From an uncultured Parabacteroides sp. (GTDB lineage Bacteria > Bacteroidota > Bacteroidia > Bacteroidales > Tannerellaceae): a stretch of DNA of 29,778 nt. Within the stretch, counting starts at the first letter, position 1. Every line of letters starts with the position of its first letter. Below are positions 1 through 9,285 of this stretch, in pieces. A model generated the notes under the pieces. The model had not been told where the DNA came from and did no database searches. It saw nothing but the letters and a program-made list of their open reading frames with translations. Both the position numbers and the translations under genes were made by a program. Where the stretch lies: contig UQLN01000058.1 of assembly GCA_900541965.1 (NCBI GenBank), forward strand, positions 1 to 29,778, written 5' to 3'.

Positions 1-823
1 GATAAATATTTGATGCGTCGTAACTGTCCTCGTTAAAAGTCACAAGGTCTTTATCCGCACGGGTGATATACATGCCGTCCGGGTCCGTCTTGTAACGTCT
101 ACCTTGATATTCCAACTCCTGTCCTTTAGGTAAAAGCAAGGTAGGGCTATTGTATTTAGTCCTATCAATGTTTCGTTCACCGCCTTGGACATACAACAAA
201 GTCACCGGAGACTTATCACCCTGATTGGTCCTGCCGACACCGGATTTAAAGCCCTTCCCACGGCCGTAACTGAGCGGTATCGGACTATCTTTGAACTTCT
301 CAACTTTGCAAAAATGGACAGTCTTTCCTTCAAATTCAAACTCTGTATTGAACTCATCACAAAAGCGATTAAGGACAGACATACAATCCTCATGAGAGAA
401 AGACAACAGCTTTTCTGTCGCTTCAATACAGGTTCCAATCTTCCAACCGGAGTCGTGCAAATTCAAGTTGTCAATCAGTAGCTGCATGAAGGTTTTAGGG
501 GTTGCAGTCAATGAGAATTTCAGCTTGTGAGGCTTCTCTGAAAGTAGCTTGTACTTTGTCCTATACAGTAACTCCCACCAACCCCAGAACTCAACAGAAT
601 ATTCTATGTTACGTGAATAATGCTTTGTCAGGTTCTCCGGTTTAGCAAGGATATAACGCTGTCCCTGATAGTCAATATAACTGTGTAAGGGTATTTCTAC
701 ATGTTCAGTCAGGGAGAAATAAAGATAAACCTTATCCCCCTGTTTAATTGCACGATACCGGTAGCTGCTATCGTCTACCTGTATGTCGAGTATTTGTTTG
801 CCTGTTTTATCGTAGATTATCAT
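1..823 (-). CDS. Tail hub / Tal-like minor tail protein, N-terminal part (cut by window edge)
   Basis: The frame opens with ATG at 823 and stays open to base 1, so 274 residues are visible and the C-terminus lies outside. It begins MIIYDKTGKQILDIQVDDSS and contains a segment rich in aromatic and beta-strand residues (YFSLTEHVEIPL, about residues 34-45). A later stretch is SYGRGKGFKSGVGRTNQGD. This pattern is familiar from the large tail-tip proteins that follow the distal tail protein in Bacteroidales siphophages. The likely role is the baseplate hub or tail-associated protein at the tail tip, which may carry fibre or lysin domains further on. It is the last gene visible in the minus-strand tail operon, 18 nt after the zinc-ribbon gene. 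The family assignment rests on position and remembered resemblance, not on a catalytic motif. Confidence 0.72.
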   Translation of the reverse strand, partial: MIIYDKTGKQILDIQVDDSSYRYRAIKQGDKVYLYFSLTEHVEIPLHSYIDYQGQRYILAKPENLTKHYSRNIEYSVEFWGWWELLYRTKYKLLSEKPHKLKFSLTATPKTFMQLLIDNLNLHDSGWKIGTCIEATEKLLSFSHEDCMSVLNRFCDEFNTEFEFEGKTVHFCKVEKFKDSPIPLSYGRGKGFKSGVGRTNQGDKSPVTLLYVQGGERNIDRTKYNSPTLLLPKGQELEYQGRRYKTDPDGMYITRADKDLVTFNEDSYDASNIY

Positions 824-841
824 TTGAGTTCAATTTATCTG

Positions 842-1102
842 TTATGCAAATCTTGTTCCTTCCAATGAGCCACCTCTTGAAACTTCATTTTTGCATCTTG
901 CACGTTCGGATTGAGAAATATCCTTGATACTATTTGCAGTAGCTCCTGTTGTTAGGAGCTCAGATATATTTGTGCCACCTGTCCCTGTTGTGGTTATAGT
1001 TTCAATCCTACCCGGAACACAATGTAAGCACATTGGAGTTGTAGGAGAATATATTCTACTGCACTTTGGACATTCCCAACCTTGATTGATTAATTTTTCC
1101 AT
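842..1102 (-). CDS. Small zinc-ribbon protein
   Basis: An 86-residue protein with two CxxC knuckles near the N-terminus (CPKC at about residues 11-14, CLHC at about 26-29), which should bind one zinc ion. The rest is Thr/Gly/Ser-rich and then charged, with no other recognisable domain. It sits 12 nt after the tail fibre chaperone candidate and just before the hub gene, in the same minus-strand operon. Short zinc-ribbon proteins of this layout are common in Bacteroidales phage tail modules, but I know of no demonstrated function. It may be structural or help fibre assembly; that is inference from position. Confidence 0.7.
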   Translation of the reverse strand: MEKLINQGWECPKCSRIYSPTTPMCLHCVPGRIETITTTGTGGTNISELLTTGATANSIKDISQSERARCKNEVSRGGSLEGTRFA

Positions 1103-1114
1103 TTCAAAGTTTAA

Positions 1115-1705
1115 TTAAGAATTAAAATAACTAATAAAATCAGGCACAGCTGGATATAAATTTTCTATAGGTATTGTAATGTCTATATATTGAGATGGTA
1201 AATCCAGCCAGCTTTGACGGAATGTGTCTCTCTGTTCTCTTTGCTCGGCAGATTCATTTATGTCCCCTCGCAATACTGCTTTATCATATAAATCAAGTGC
1301 CTTTAAATATATTTTACGAATATTTCTTGCTTTCGTCTTTTCGGATTCGTAAGAAATAATATTTTCATGAATCAGTTGTTCCCTTGTTTTTTCTACAACC
1401 TTGTTTCCCTTTATTACTTGGGCTAACGGGTCAAAAAGAACTATTTTACCATCTATGAAAGCTTCTCCCGGTGTGAGTTCTATCAACCCGTTTTGATATT
1501 GTTCCTCACGTGTAGCCTCCCGAACGTATTCTACATCATCCGTTTTTACATAAGTAATATAATGAGGTAAGTCTTCCCCAATAAACTCGATAGCTTTATT
1601 ATCAAACATCTTTTGATAATCTTCAATTCGTTGTTCACAAGCTGCAAAAACAAGGGAAACTCCTTTTTTTGCATGTTCTCTGTCTAAATAAATGTACTTT
1701 TCCAT
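1115..1705 (-). CDS. Putative tail fibre assembly / chaperone-like protein
   Basis: A 196-residue soluble protein directly downstream (15 nt) of the repeat-rich tail fibre gene. It includes REEQYQNGLIELTPGEAFIDG (about residues 85-105), a glutamate-rich motif that recalls small proteins encoded beside phage tail fibres. A helical, charged C-terminal half follows, ending in an aromatic tail. There is no signal peptide or membrane segment. Tail fibre genes are often followed by a dedicated folding chaperone, and position and size fit that role. No motif proves it; an accessory fibre subunit is the main alternative. Confidence 0.5.
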   Translation of the reverse strand: MEKYIYLDREHAKKGVSLVFAACEQRIEDYQKMFDNKAIEFIGEDLPHYITYVKTDDVEYVREATREEQYQNGLIELTPGEAFIDGKIVLFDPLAQVIKGNKVVEKTREQLIHENIISYESEKTKARNIRKIYLKALDLYDKAVLRGDINESAEQREQRDTFRQSWLDLPSQYIDITIPIENLYPAVPDFISYFNS

Positions 1706-1720
1706 ATCTATTTTAATTAA

Positions 1721-3718
1721 TTATGATTGTCTTTCCCACACATGAACCTTAATATAAGGAGGCAATATGCTAAATGCATTTCCTGAACCAGTATTGGAGC
1801 ATGAACTGGAAGCAGAATGAGAGTGATCTCCTCCACTATTAACTGTCACGGCTGATGTATTTGTATAAGGAGCTGCACTACCAGTATTAGAACCATCATT
1901 AGCACTACTCATTCCCACCGAAGCCATATTTGCTCCTTGTCTCATTGCATAATTCTCACTCCAGTCACTCGTAAGAGCTTGTGCTGCAACATAACTAGCA
2001 GAACCTAAATTATGAGAAGTTCCTGCAGAAGTACCATTAGATGAAAATATATGATGATAATGGGGATATACTGTATGACTATGTGATACAGTTGAGTGAG
2101 AGTGTGCATTAGTACTATGAGAGTGATTACCTCCAGAAGATATAGATGTTGATACGCTGTGATTATGAGCTGGCAAATTTGCAGTAGACAAAGCCACTTC
2201 CGTTGCTCCTCCAGTACCACCAACAGCCTCACTCCCAGATGTCCCATATAAAAATCTACCTTCTAATTTTTTCCAAGTTGTTCCAGGCCAAGTTGTAGCT
2301 GGATTTGCAGAACTTTTAGTAATAAATATATCACCGACACCATAAGGACAAAGAGCGCTACTCTCATTAGCCCAAACAGCATTACCATCTGCTGACCATT
2401 TAAGAATTTGTCCAGAAGAACCTCCAGCTGGGATGTGTTTATTCCCAGGAGTTACAGGATGCGTATAAACCGTATCCTGAGCAGGAATGCCTAAACCTGT
2501 GATATCAGCTTTTACCACTTTGATTGCAGATGCAACATGCCCTTGATTGTTTGTTGTAATTTTATACAGCCCAGAGGCGTATGCTGTTGCAGAAGGATGT
2601 GTATAATTATTCGCATTTGTAGCTATTCCAGACAGCTTCGTTTTTTCTGCTGTCGTATAGTCATTCGTAGAAAGTCCTTTACCTGAAACTTTATCTACTT
2701 TTTTATCTAAAGCAGCAGAAATACCATCTGCAGCTTTATTGGCTTTATCCGCTGCGTCATTTGCATTCTTTGTTGCAGCTTCGGCATTTTGCTTTATAGT
2801 TGCAAACTCTGTAACACGGGTAGTTTCTGCACCCACCCTTTCCGTCTCGGCTGTTACGCGAGTCTTTTCTGCATTCACACGCCCCGCTTCTGCCGTAACC
2901 CTACCCTTTTCAGCATTTACACGGGAAGTTTCAGCAGTTACACGGGAAGATTCTGCCGTAACTCGTTTACCTTCTTCTGTTACTCGTGTAGACTCTGCAT
3001 TTACCCTTTCTGTTTCTGCTGTTACACGTTTTTTCTCGGCTTCAACACGTCCTGTTTCTGCCGTTTTGCGGGCATTCTCATGACTAACGCGGGTGTTTTC
3101 TGCTGACACTCGATTATTCTCAGCAGTCACACGGGAACTTTCAGCAGTCACGCGTTTTCCTTCCTCAGTAACGCGAGCAGACTCAGCATTCACACGTCCT
3201 GTCTCAGAAGCAACCCGTTTACCCTCTTCCGTTACGCGACTCTTTTCAGCTTCAACACGCCCCGTTTCTGCCGTTTTGCGAGCATTCTCCTGACTAACGC
3301 GGGTATTTTCTGCTGACACTCGATTGTTCTCGGCAGTCACACGGGAACTTTCGGCAGTCACGCGTTTCCCTTCCGCAGTAACACGAGCAGACTCAGCATT
3401 CACACGTCCTGTCTCGGCATTTTTTCTTGCAGTTTCAGCGGTACCTCTTGCAGTCTCTGCTGTTTGCCGAGATTGTTCAGACGCTTTGCGTTGGCCTTCG
3501 GCAGTTTCACGCTCTTCTTCATTTTCTTCAACTGTCGCTTCTAAACCCCGCAAGTCCTTTATTGCTTGCAACATATCAAGGTAAGTAGCATAGATATAGC
3601 CAAGCCCATACTTAACGCTCTTTTTGGCTCCGTTTAATATCCGGTAACCTATCGTAAAAAAGCCGGTCAAATCCTTAGCTTCTTCCAGTTCTGATATTTT
3701 TCTTCTTTTAATCGGCAT
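1721..3718 (-). CDS. Tail fibre with heptad-repeat shaft and collar-like, histidine-rich tip
   Basis: A 665-residue fibre. Residues 1-65 form the likely tail-attachment end. Residues about 66-303 are an almost uninterrupted 7-residue repeat of the type RVTAExx, predicted to form a trimeric coiled-coil shaft. Residues about 304-455 contain segments common in fibres, such as NNYTHPSATAYASGLYKI and GGSSGQILKWSADGNAVW. From about residue 456 there is a tail-collar-like domain (GDIFIT...WPGTTWKKLEGRFLYG). A cluster of H-S-H and H-x-H motifs follows at about 516-558, and the protein ends LPPYIKVHVWER. Histidine pairs of this kind bind metal ions in T4 long-fibre tips; the same use here is inferred. 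The tip is the likely receptor-binding part. The gene lies unusually between the distal-tail-like and hub-like genes. Confidence 0.9.
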   Translation of the reverse strand: MPIKRRKISELEEAKDLTGFFTIGYRILNGAKKSVKYGLGYIYATYLDMLQAIKDLRGLEATVEENEEERETAEGQRKASEQSRQTAETARGTAETARKNAETGRVNAESARVTAEGKRVTAESSRVTAENNRVSAENTRVSQENARKTAETGRVEAEKSRVTEEGKRVASETGRVNAESARVTEEGKRVTAESSRVTAENNRVSAENTRVSHENARKTAETGRVEAEKKRVTAETERVNAESTRVTEEGKRVTAESSRVTAETSRVNAEKGRVTAEAGRVNAEKTRVTAETERVGAETTRVTEFATIKQNAEAATKNANDAADKANKAADGISAALDKKVDKVSGKGLSTNDYTTAEKTKLSGIATNANNYTHPSATAYASGLYKITTNNQGHVASAIKVVKADITGLGIPAQDTVYTHPVTPGNKHIPAGGSSGQILKWSADGNAVWANESSALCPYGVGDIFITKSSANPATTWPGTTWKKLEGRFLYGTSGSEAVGGTGGATEVALSTANLPAHNHSVSTSISSGGNHSHSTNAHSHSTVSHSHTVYPHYHHIFSSNGTSAGTSHNLGSASYVAAQALTSDWSENYAMRQGANMASVGMSSANDGSNTGSAAPYTNTSAVTVNSGGDHSHSASSSCSNTGSGNAFSILPPYIKVHVWERQS
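2810..3523 (-). repeat. 21-bp coding repeats of the fibre shaft, with a 210-bp duplication
   Basis: About 34 imperfect copies of a 21-bp unit encode the 7-residue shaft repeat. There is a larger period as well: bases 3061-3190 match bases 3271-3400 with nine differences in 130, an offset of exactly 210 bp, or ten units. This shows recent internal duplication. The same repeats keep the opposite strand free of stops, which creates several long but spurious plus-strand frames here. Confidence 0.85.
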
Positions 3719-3722
3719 ATCT

Positions 3723-4643
3723 TTATTCCTTTAAGTCTATATAATATTCTCCGTCCTCTGTCACTATTAATTCGTCGTCCTCTGTAGCAAGAAGGAAATC
3801 CTGTTCATTCACCCTACAAACTGTAAAGACAAGGGTTAAATTAAATTCAACGATAACCCGACCGGTCAGGCTTGCGATATTAAAGCCAGAGCATTTCTTG
3901 TAGTAGCAGGGATATTCTTCATAACTCCAATCGCAAAACAATGTCCGTTCACCGGGTTGGATAAGCGAATGAAAGAATGCGTCGTAACACTTCCAGAAAC
4001 GTTCTATAGAATCAGCTATCATTACGCATTTGAGGGTTACATCCTTGCTTTGAAAGACTAAATGTTCAGCGTCGTACAAACGACCATCCGATGTTGAAAA
4101 AGTCTTCGTAAGATTTTGCTTTACGGTAGGTGACTTAAGTATCTCGTCCAAGCCTTCTTCTACTACCACGCCATAGCGGTCTAACTGTATTCCATCTATT
4201 TCATACATTGACTTCGGAATAAGAACACCGTTCCCATCAGGTGTAATGCTTGCCGGGCGGACAGGCAGGTCTTCAGAAAACTTTAGCGTTAATGAAGTCA
4301 AGGTATCCCATTCTTCATTTGCCGGATGGGACAACAAACGCAATCGCCATTCACGATTTAATCCCGGTATACTAAATACATGATATCCCGGTTCCGACAA
4401 CTTATAAATGAAATCATAAGCGGACCGGAAGGGAACAGAAGAAACAAACGTTATCGATACCTCTTTGTATTTTAATGTCGGGGCTTCAAGGTCCACCTCT
4501 ACACCGTCCTCTTCCGGCCAGTCGTTTTTCTCCGGATCGGATAGGTCTGGAAAAGACAGTAGGTCATTATACCCGCCCTCAGTAATCCATATCCCATACT
4601 GGACGTAAGTATCAATACCATCTATGTAAAGTCTTCCTTTCAT
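3723..4643 (-). CDS. Distal tail (Dit-like) protein with two related halves
   Basis: A 306-residue protein downstream of the tape measure. The two halves resemble each other. Residues 5-30 (LYIDGIDTYVQYGIWITEGG) align with about 147-172 (MYEIDGIQLDRYGVVVEEGL). EVSITFV...YDFIYKLSEPG in the first half matches DVTLKCVM...YDAFFHSLIQPG in the second. Beta-rich domains that begin with such an IDG..YG strand and sit just after the tape measure are typical of distal tail or baseplate ring proteins in siphophages, so a role joining tail tube and tip is likely. The C-terminus has a short ED-rich motif (LATEDDELIVTEDGEYY). The start overlaps the previous stop by 4 nt, which indicates translational coupling. 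Confidence 0.65.
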   Translation of the reverse strand: MKGRLYIDGIDTYVQYGIWITEGGYNDLLSFPDLSDPEKNDWPEEDGVEVDLEAPTLKYKEVSITFVSSVPFRSAYDFIYKLSEPGYHVFSIPGLNREWRLRLLSHPANEEWDTLTSLTLKFSEDLPVRPASITPDGNGVLIPKSMYEIDGIQLDRYGVVVEEGLDEILKSPTVKQNLTKTFSTSDGRLYDAEHLVFQSKDVTLKCVMIADSIERFWKCYDAFFHSLIQPGERTLFCDWSYEEYPCYYKKCSGFNIASLTGRVIVEFNLTLVFTVCRVNEQDFLLATEDDELIVTEDGEYYIDLKE

Positions 4644-5065
4644 AAAATCGCTACCGTATTGTCTTTTTCGATTTCTACTTCACAGTTACCGATATTTACA
4701 AGCAGGATAACGGCATAGTTACTCGCTTTTATCTTAGCTTTTGCACCGTGCATAAGAATCACCTTGTGAACCTTTGTATTGTCGTTTACTGTGATTACAG
4801 CATGAGTATTGCCTATAATTCCTATATTTCCGGGATTAGACTTTTCTATCTTTCCGGCATCAACATATACACCATGAGGCTTTACATTCTCTGCCATACC
4901 GCGGAACATCTCAATACTGGGGTAATTTCTTTCCTGACAAAATTCACGCCCCTGCGGAGAAAAGAACAACCATACAAGGCTTTTCCAATCCGTTACACCA
5001 TTTGACTTACTGCAAGCACCAAGCGCCAGTGCTGATTTCATTATATCGTTTACTGTTTCCATCAT
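4640..5065 (-). CDS. Conserved phage tail-region protein of unknown function
   Basis: A 141-residue protein between the tape measure and the distal-tail-like gene, overlapping both by 4 nt. The N-terminal 50 residues look helical (WKSLVWLFFSPQGREFCQERNYPS). The C-terminal half is a run of short beta strands with a regular pattern (GNIGIIGNTHAVITVNDNT, KVILMHGAKAKIKASNYA), suggesting a small beta-solenoid or sandwich. I recognise this type of protein from other Bacteroidales phage tail modules but know no function. The tight coupling to tail genes argues for a virion or tail-assembly role. Confidence 0.7.
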   Translation of the reverse strand: MMETVNDIMKSALALGACSKSNGVTDWKSLVWLFFSPQGREFCQERNYPSIEMFRGMAENVKPHGVYVDAGKIEKSNPGNIGIIGNTHAVITVNDNTKVHKVILMHGAKAKIKASNYAVILLVNIGNCEVEIEKDNTVAIL

Positions 5066-8000
5066 TGCTTTTTTAAAATCAATCCCGAATCTTTAATATC
5101 TTGTACCGTACGTGCTGCCTTAGAAGTATTGACTTCAATCTTATCAGAGACATCAACTATCTTTTCTGAGAGTTCAGCAATCCTGTTTGTATTATCTGAT
5201 ACCTTGCTGGATAGCTCACGGATAGCTCTTACATCTTCCCAACCTTTTACCTGAAGTTCCCGGATAAAAGACATCTGCTCTCTGATACCGGTTACTTCTA
5301 CCAAGGTCTTATCTAAAAATATAAGCTGGGAAGACAATTTCCCATTAAGCGCATCAACAGAATCCTGAGATGCTGTCGCTTCCAATCCTTTTGCTGTCGC
5401 TTCGCGGGTGGTGGCAGCCGTGGCATCCTTAAACAGGTCATCATACATTTTCATCGCCTCCATGAAACGGTTTCCGGCTGAATTGGCTGCATCTTCAAAT
5501 TGCTTTTTTTCGGCATCAGTCAAAACTCCATCCTCCATATTTTTTCCAAGCTGGGTAACAGCATTTTCAAGGGCTTTCCCTAATATCTGTTTTTTTAGAG
5601 CCTCTTTTACTGCATTGGCAAGGACTTTCTTTGTCGTTTCACCCATTGCCTTAGCCCCATCTTCACCCTGTGCATAGGCTTCGACAAGGGCATCAGCGAA
5701 ATTGTCGATTGCGGACTGGATATCAGTACCGGCAAGCATCTCAATCTGCTTTTTCTTTGTATCTTCGATTTGATTACCAAGCTCCTCGTATTTATCTTTA
5801 TACTCTTGTACTTTGTCATCATCTGTATGCTTCTTTTCCTGTTCTTCCCGCATCTGTTGAAGGACAAGTTGTTGCTGTTTTTTTAGGTTCTCCACTTGTC
5901 CATCCATAAGGTTATAAACCTCGTTGGAATAAGTGTTCTCTATAGCTCGTCCTAAACGGTCATAGGCACGGCTTAGATTGTCCACCTCTTTCTGTAATTC
6001 CTTTATCTTCCTTTCATGTTTCCGGTCATTGTTGAAGATGTTAAACACAGAAGTAAGGACCCCGATAGAACCCTGTATAATACCAACTGGATTGGCAGAA
6101 GCAATACTGGTAGCCAATTGGCTTGCCGCTCCCATGAGATTAGATATATCTCCTAATAGTTCCTGTGTTGCTTCATCACCGGCAAGCCCCATTTCAGTAA
6201 GACCACCAACAACGGAATCGAAACCACCCTTAACGATATCAATAGAGGCGGCGGTGTCCCGGAACATATCTTTCAGGGTATCTTTCTTTGTGGCATCATT
6301 CTCGGCAGCCTTATATTCTTTCAAATGCTTTGATAAGGACTCAAATGGATTCTTTGCCCTGATTTGTTCGTCAACCTCTTTTAAACTATTAGTTACAGCC
6401 TGAGCATCAACGGGGTTCAGCTTTAAATCTTTAGCTTTCTTCTTGATTGTACTGCTCAGTTTCTCCAATTCTGCAACGGTCAAGTTATCAAGGTTCCCGA
6501 ATAACTGTTGCCATTCGGTACTTTCTTGCAGCATTTGTCCATTCAAAGTGGACAGGGCTTTTTGCTTGCCCTCTTGCAGTTTAGCAACCAGATAAGCGTC
6601 TTTAGCTTCCACCGCCGCATTGATATCGGTATCCCATTTTTCGCGCAGGTCTTTTTCCTGCTGTTTGTAGTCATTCAGGTCATCGAGCATGGAACGGTAA
6701 GTTTCTTTCTGCTCTGCCTTATCAATATTAGATGTGTATGACTTGTGTTCATTTTTAGTCATACCACCTGTCCGCAATTGTTCGTTAGCCCATTTGCGTT
6801 CTTGGTTGTATCGCTCCTTAATGGCTGATAATTTGCGTTGCTCTTCGTTCAGGAAAACATCCGTGAGGACTTTTGTGCGCTGTTTGTATTCTTCAGCGTA
6901 TTCTTTCTCTATTTTGGCGATATCCGTTTTTTCCTTTGCATTAGCAGCATCTTCCCTACTGTCAAATGTCTTGATTACGGTAGGATCTTCTTTACCTTTC
7001 GTTTCTTTTATCTTTTTCTGGTATTCTTCCTTTTCTTTTTGGATAGCTGCAATCGTTTCCCGTGTTTCCTGCTGGGCAAGGGCAATACGTTTTGCCCGGC
7101 CATCTTCCATAGCGGAGATACGAGAGGCTTGGAGCTTTAGTTCACTGTCAAGAATGGCACGGGCTAGTTCTATTTGAGTTTGTTTCAATTTATCACTTTC
7201 CTTACCCGATATGCCTGTCAAAGCTTCCAACTTGCTTTTTACCTCCTTGACCTTATCTTCAGCCGCCTTTATTTCGCTGTTTTTTGCGGTAGAATCTTGA
7301 GCGCGGAGTTTTTTTAATTTGACTTCTGCATCTGATAGCTCTTTGGTAAGAGCTATTTTTCGCTGAAGAACTGTTTCTCCTTTTTCATTATCATTATTCA
7401 AATCCTCTGCAGCTTTCCTTGCCGCTGCCTCATCCTTCAATCCCTGAATTACTATATCCTTTGCCTTCTCATATTCTATTTTTAATTGCTCATTTCTTGA
7501 CTTCAAACGGCGCAATTCAAACCACTCTCCTACCGATGTGTTCATTCCGTTCTTACCTTCCAGACTCGCTATACGAGAATCATTAGTTTTCATTTCTGAC
7601 TCGATAACATTAACATCTGCTCGCTGCTGAGCTTTAATCCTTTCATCAAGTGCTTTCGCTAGTAAATTATTTGCCTGCACCGAATCCATCAAAAGAAAGT
7701 TCTGAAGGGATATATTTTCAAGTTCATCCGGATAAAGTTTCCGTAAAGCCTTATATATCTCAATCTTTTCCGTCATTAGTACATTCTCATCCCTTAAGGA
7801 AGAAAGCATCCCATCTACATCTTCTTTGGTCTTTTTAGCCCAATCGCTTAAATCTTTAACGCGCTTATTATGTGCTGCTGTAGCCTTCTCTGCCGCTGTA
7901 GCTTGCGTAGCATATTTATACACAGCATACCCCAGCGCAGCAACCGCTGCGGCAGCTAAAACATAGGGATTTGTTAAAAATGCTGCTGTATTTTTCAATA

Positions 8001-9273
8001 GTGCAACCGTTTGAGCCTTAATTGCATTTGTCATTAATTTCGTTGTAGTTACATGCTTAATCGCCGCCAATCGACTAACCACCATCGCCCTCGCATATAT
8101 ATTATGAGCTGCCGCAGAACCCAAAACAGAACCTTTGTATCCGATGAAAGCTCCTGTAACAATAACAATCAAGTCACCTAACGTTTTCATAGCTTCTTTG
8201 GCTTCGCCATTTTCAAAAGCCTCATTAAATGCTGTGGCAACCTCAGAAACTTCTTTCAATATTGCTTGTCCCATTGGGCGCAATGCCGCTTGAATATTGT
8301 TTGACAAAAGGGTCATCTGCTTGTCTACATCATTCATCATAAGCTTAAATGCAGCTTCTGTTGATCCAGCCGATTCATTCATTGCCTTAAGGTCGGCTGC
8401 AGCATCCTGAGCCTTAATGCCTGTCATACCTAATACACCATTCACGGCCTCAATCTCAGGAATCATAGCTCTTAATGCAGATTCACTTCCGTTTGCTTCC
8501 TTGGCTACTTTATCCAAAGCATCTTGGAAAGTCATAGTGTTAAATGTCCCATCACCGAGGTACTTTGATACCCCGACAATAGCAGCTCGTATCTGAGTCA
8601 TAGCCTGCGCCGTCGGAGTACCGGATTTAGTAAGTGTGGCAACAGCAGCTAACACCTGATCCATCTCGACACCGTAGCTGGCTGCAATCGGCGCAACCTG
8701 TGCGATAGATTGTCCCAGCTCTCCGAATGTTGTCTTACCCAGGCGAGCAGTCGTGAAAAGTTGATCCGAAACTCTCTCGGCATCCGACGCACTAAGTTTA
8801 TAGGCATTGATTAGCGTGGTAATAGCATCAGCAGCCGTCGCCGTATCGGTCATACCTCCAATTGCAGATCTAGCTGCCACCTCGAGCACATTCATTCCGT
8901 CTGCCCCATCGTGCCCGGCCGAAACAATCTGATACAAAGCCTTTGCTGCTTCCGGAGATTTAACCGGTATTTCCTGAGTAATCGCCATTACCCGGTTCAT
9001 AAAGTCGGTCATACTGCCTTCTACCTGTGTAGAAATCGTAGCCACTTCCAGCATGTTCTTCTGAAACTCTTTTTCAAAATCATAAGAGCTCTTTGCAGCA
9101 CTGGCAAAAGCTGTCGCCGCACTAATCCCAATGCCGGAAAAGACATCGAACGATGTAATCTGTCCAGCCATTGCCTTAATTATCCCCATTGCCTCCCGGC
9201 GACCAGCGTACAAACCAGAGTTATCTATACCTGTTGCCGTAAATAAAGCTCCATCCCTATTTTTGATTCCCAT
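5062..9273 (-). CDS. Tail tape measure protein (TP901-like core)
   Basis: A 1403-residue protein. Residues about 90-330 match the tape measure core, with repeated alanine-rich helices such as SPEAAKALYQIVSAG, FGELGQSIAQVAP and GTPTAQAMTQIRAAI. A hydrophobic stretch lies at about 429-453 (NPYVLAAAAVAALGYAVY) and a second, glycine-rich one at about 1035-1085. Between them is a long charged coiled coil, and the last 100 residues are again coiled coil. The protein sets tail length and is thought to pass into the host envelope at infection. By the usual 0.15 nm per residue the tail would be roughly 200 nm. Normally this gene directly follows the tail chaperones; here a toxin-antitoxin pair on the other strand separates them, and it has its own TTATATTTTA element 12 nt before the start. 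Confidence 0.95.
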   Translation of the reverse strand: MGIKNRDGALFTATGIDNSGLYAGRREAMGIIKAMAGQITSFDVFSGIGISAATAFASAAKSSYDFEKEFQKNMLEVATISTQVEGSMTDFMNRVMAITQEIPVKSPEAAKALYQIVSAGHDGADGMNVLEVAARSAIGGMTDTATAADAITTLINAYKLSASDAERVSDQLFTTARLGKTTFGELGQSIAQVAPIAASYGVEMDQVLAAVATLTKSGTPTAQAMTQIRAAIVGVSKYLGDGTFNTMTFQDALDKVAKEANGSESALRAMIPEIEAVNGVLGMTGIKAQDAAADLKAMNESAGSTEAAFKLMMNDVDKQMTLLSNNIQAALRPMGQAILKEVSEVATAFNEAFENGEAKEAMKTLGDLIVIVTGAFIGYKGSVLGSAAAHNIYARAMVVSRLAAIKHVTTTKLMTNAIKAQTVALLKNTAAFLTNPYVLAAAAVAALGYAVYKYATQATAAEKATAAHNKRVKDLSDWAKKTKEDVDGMLSSLRDENVLMTEKIEIYKALRKLYPDELENISLQNFLLMDSVQANNLLAKALDERIKAQQRADVNVIESEMKTNDSRIASLEGKNGMNTSVGEWFELRRLKSRNEQLKIEYEKAKDIVIQGLKDEAAARKAAEDLNNDNEKGETVLQRKIALTKELSDAEVKLKKLRAQDSTAKNSEIKAAEDKVKEVKSKLEALTGISGKESDKLKQTQIELARAILDSELKLQASRISAMEDGRAKRIALAQQETRETIAAIQKEKEEYQKKIKETKGKEDPTVIKTFDSREDAANAKEKTDIAKIEKEYAEEYKQRTKVLTDVFLNEEQRKLSAIKERYNQERKWANEQLRTGGMTKNEHKSYTSNIDKAEQKETYRSMLDDLNDYKQQEKDLREKWDTDINAAVEAKDAYLVAKLQEGKQKALSTLNGQMLQESTEWQQLFGNLDNLTVAELEKLSSTIKKKAKDLKLNPVDAQAVTNSLKEVDEQIRAKNPFESLSKHLKEYKAAENDATKKDTLKDMFRDTAASIDIVKGGFDSVVGGLTEMGLAGDEATQELLGDISNLMGAASQLATSIASANPVGIIQGSIGVLTSVFNIFNNDRKHERKIKELQKEVDNLSRAYDRLGRAIENTYSNEVYNLMDGQVENLKKQQQLVLQQMREEQEKKHTDDDKVQEYKDKYEELGNQIEDTKKKQIEMLAGTDIQSAIDNFADALVEAYAQGEDGAKAMGETTKKVLANAVKEALKKQILGKALENAVTQLGKNMEDGVLTDAEKKQFEDAANSAGNRFMEAMKMYDDLFKDATAATTREATAKGLEATASQDSVDALNGKLSSQLIFLDKTLVEVTGIREQMSFIRELQVKGWEDVRAIRELSSKVSDNTNRIAELSEKIVDVSDKIEVNTSKAARTVQDIKDSGLILKKQ

Positions 9274-9285
9274 AACTGTTTATGG

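Noticed and set aside
1721..2300. Variable region of a diversity-generating retroelement in the fibre tip
   Set aside because: No reverse transcriptase gene or template repeat is present in the window, and the tip end shows no second near-identical copy.
2810..3523. CRISPR-like array
   Set aside because: Units are contiguous 21-bp coding repeats without spacers and lie in frame with the fibre protein.
2739..3584. Several long plus-strand open frames opposite the tail fibre shaft
   Set aside because: They are a by-product of the 21-bp coding repeats on the minus strand; their peptides only mirror the repeat (SAVTR units) and they lack promoters and ribosome sites.
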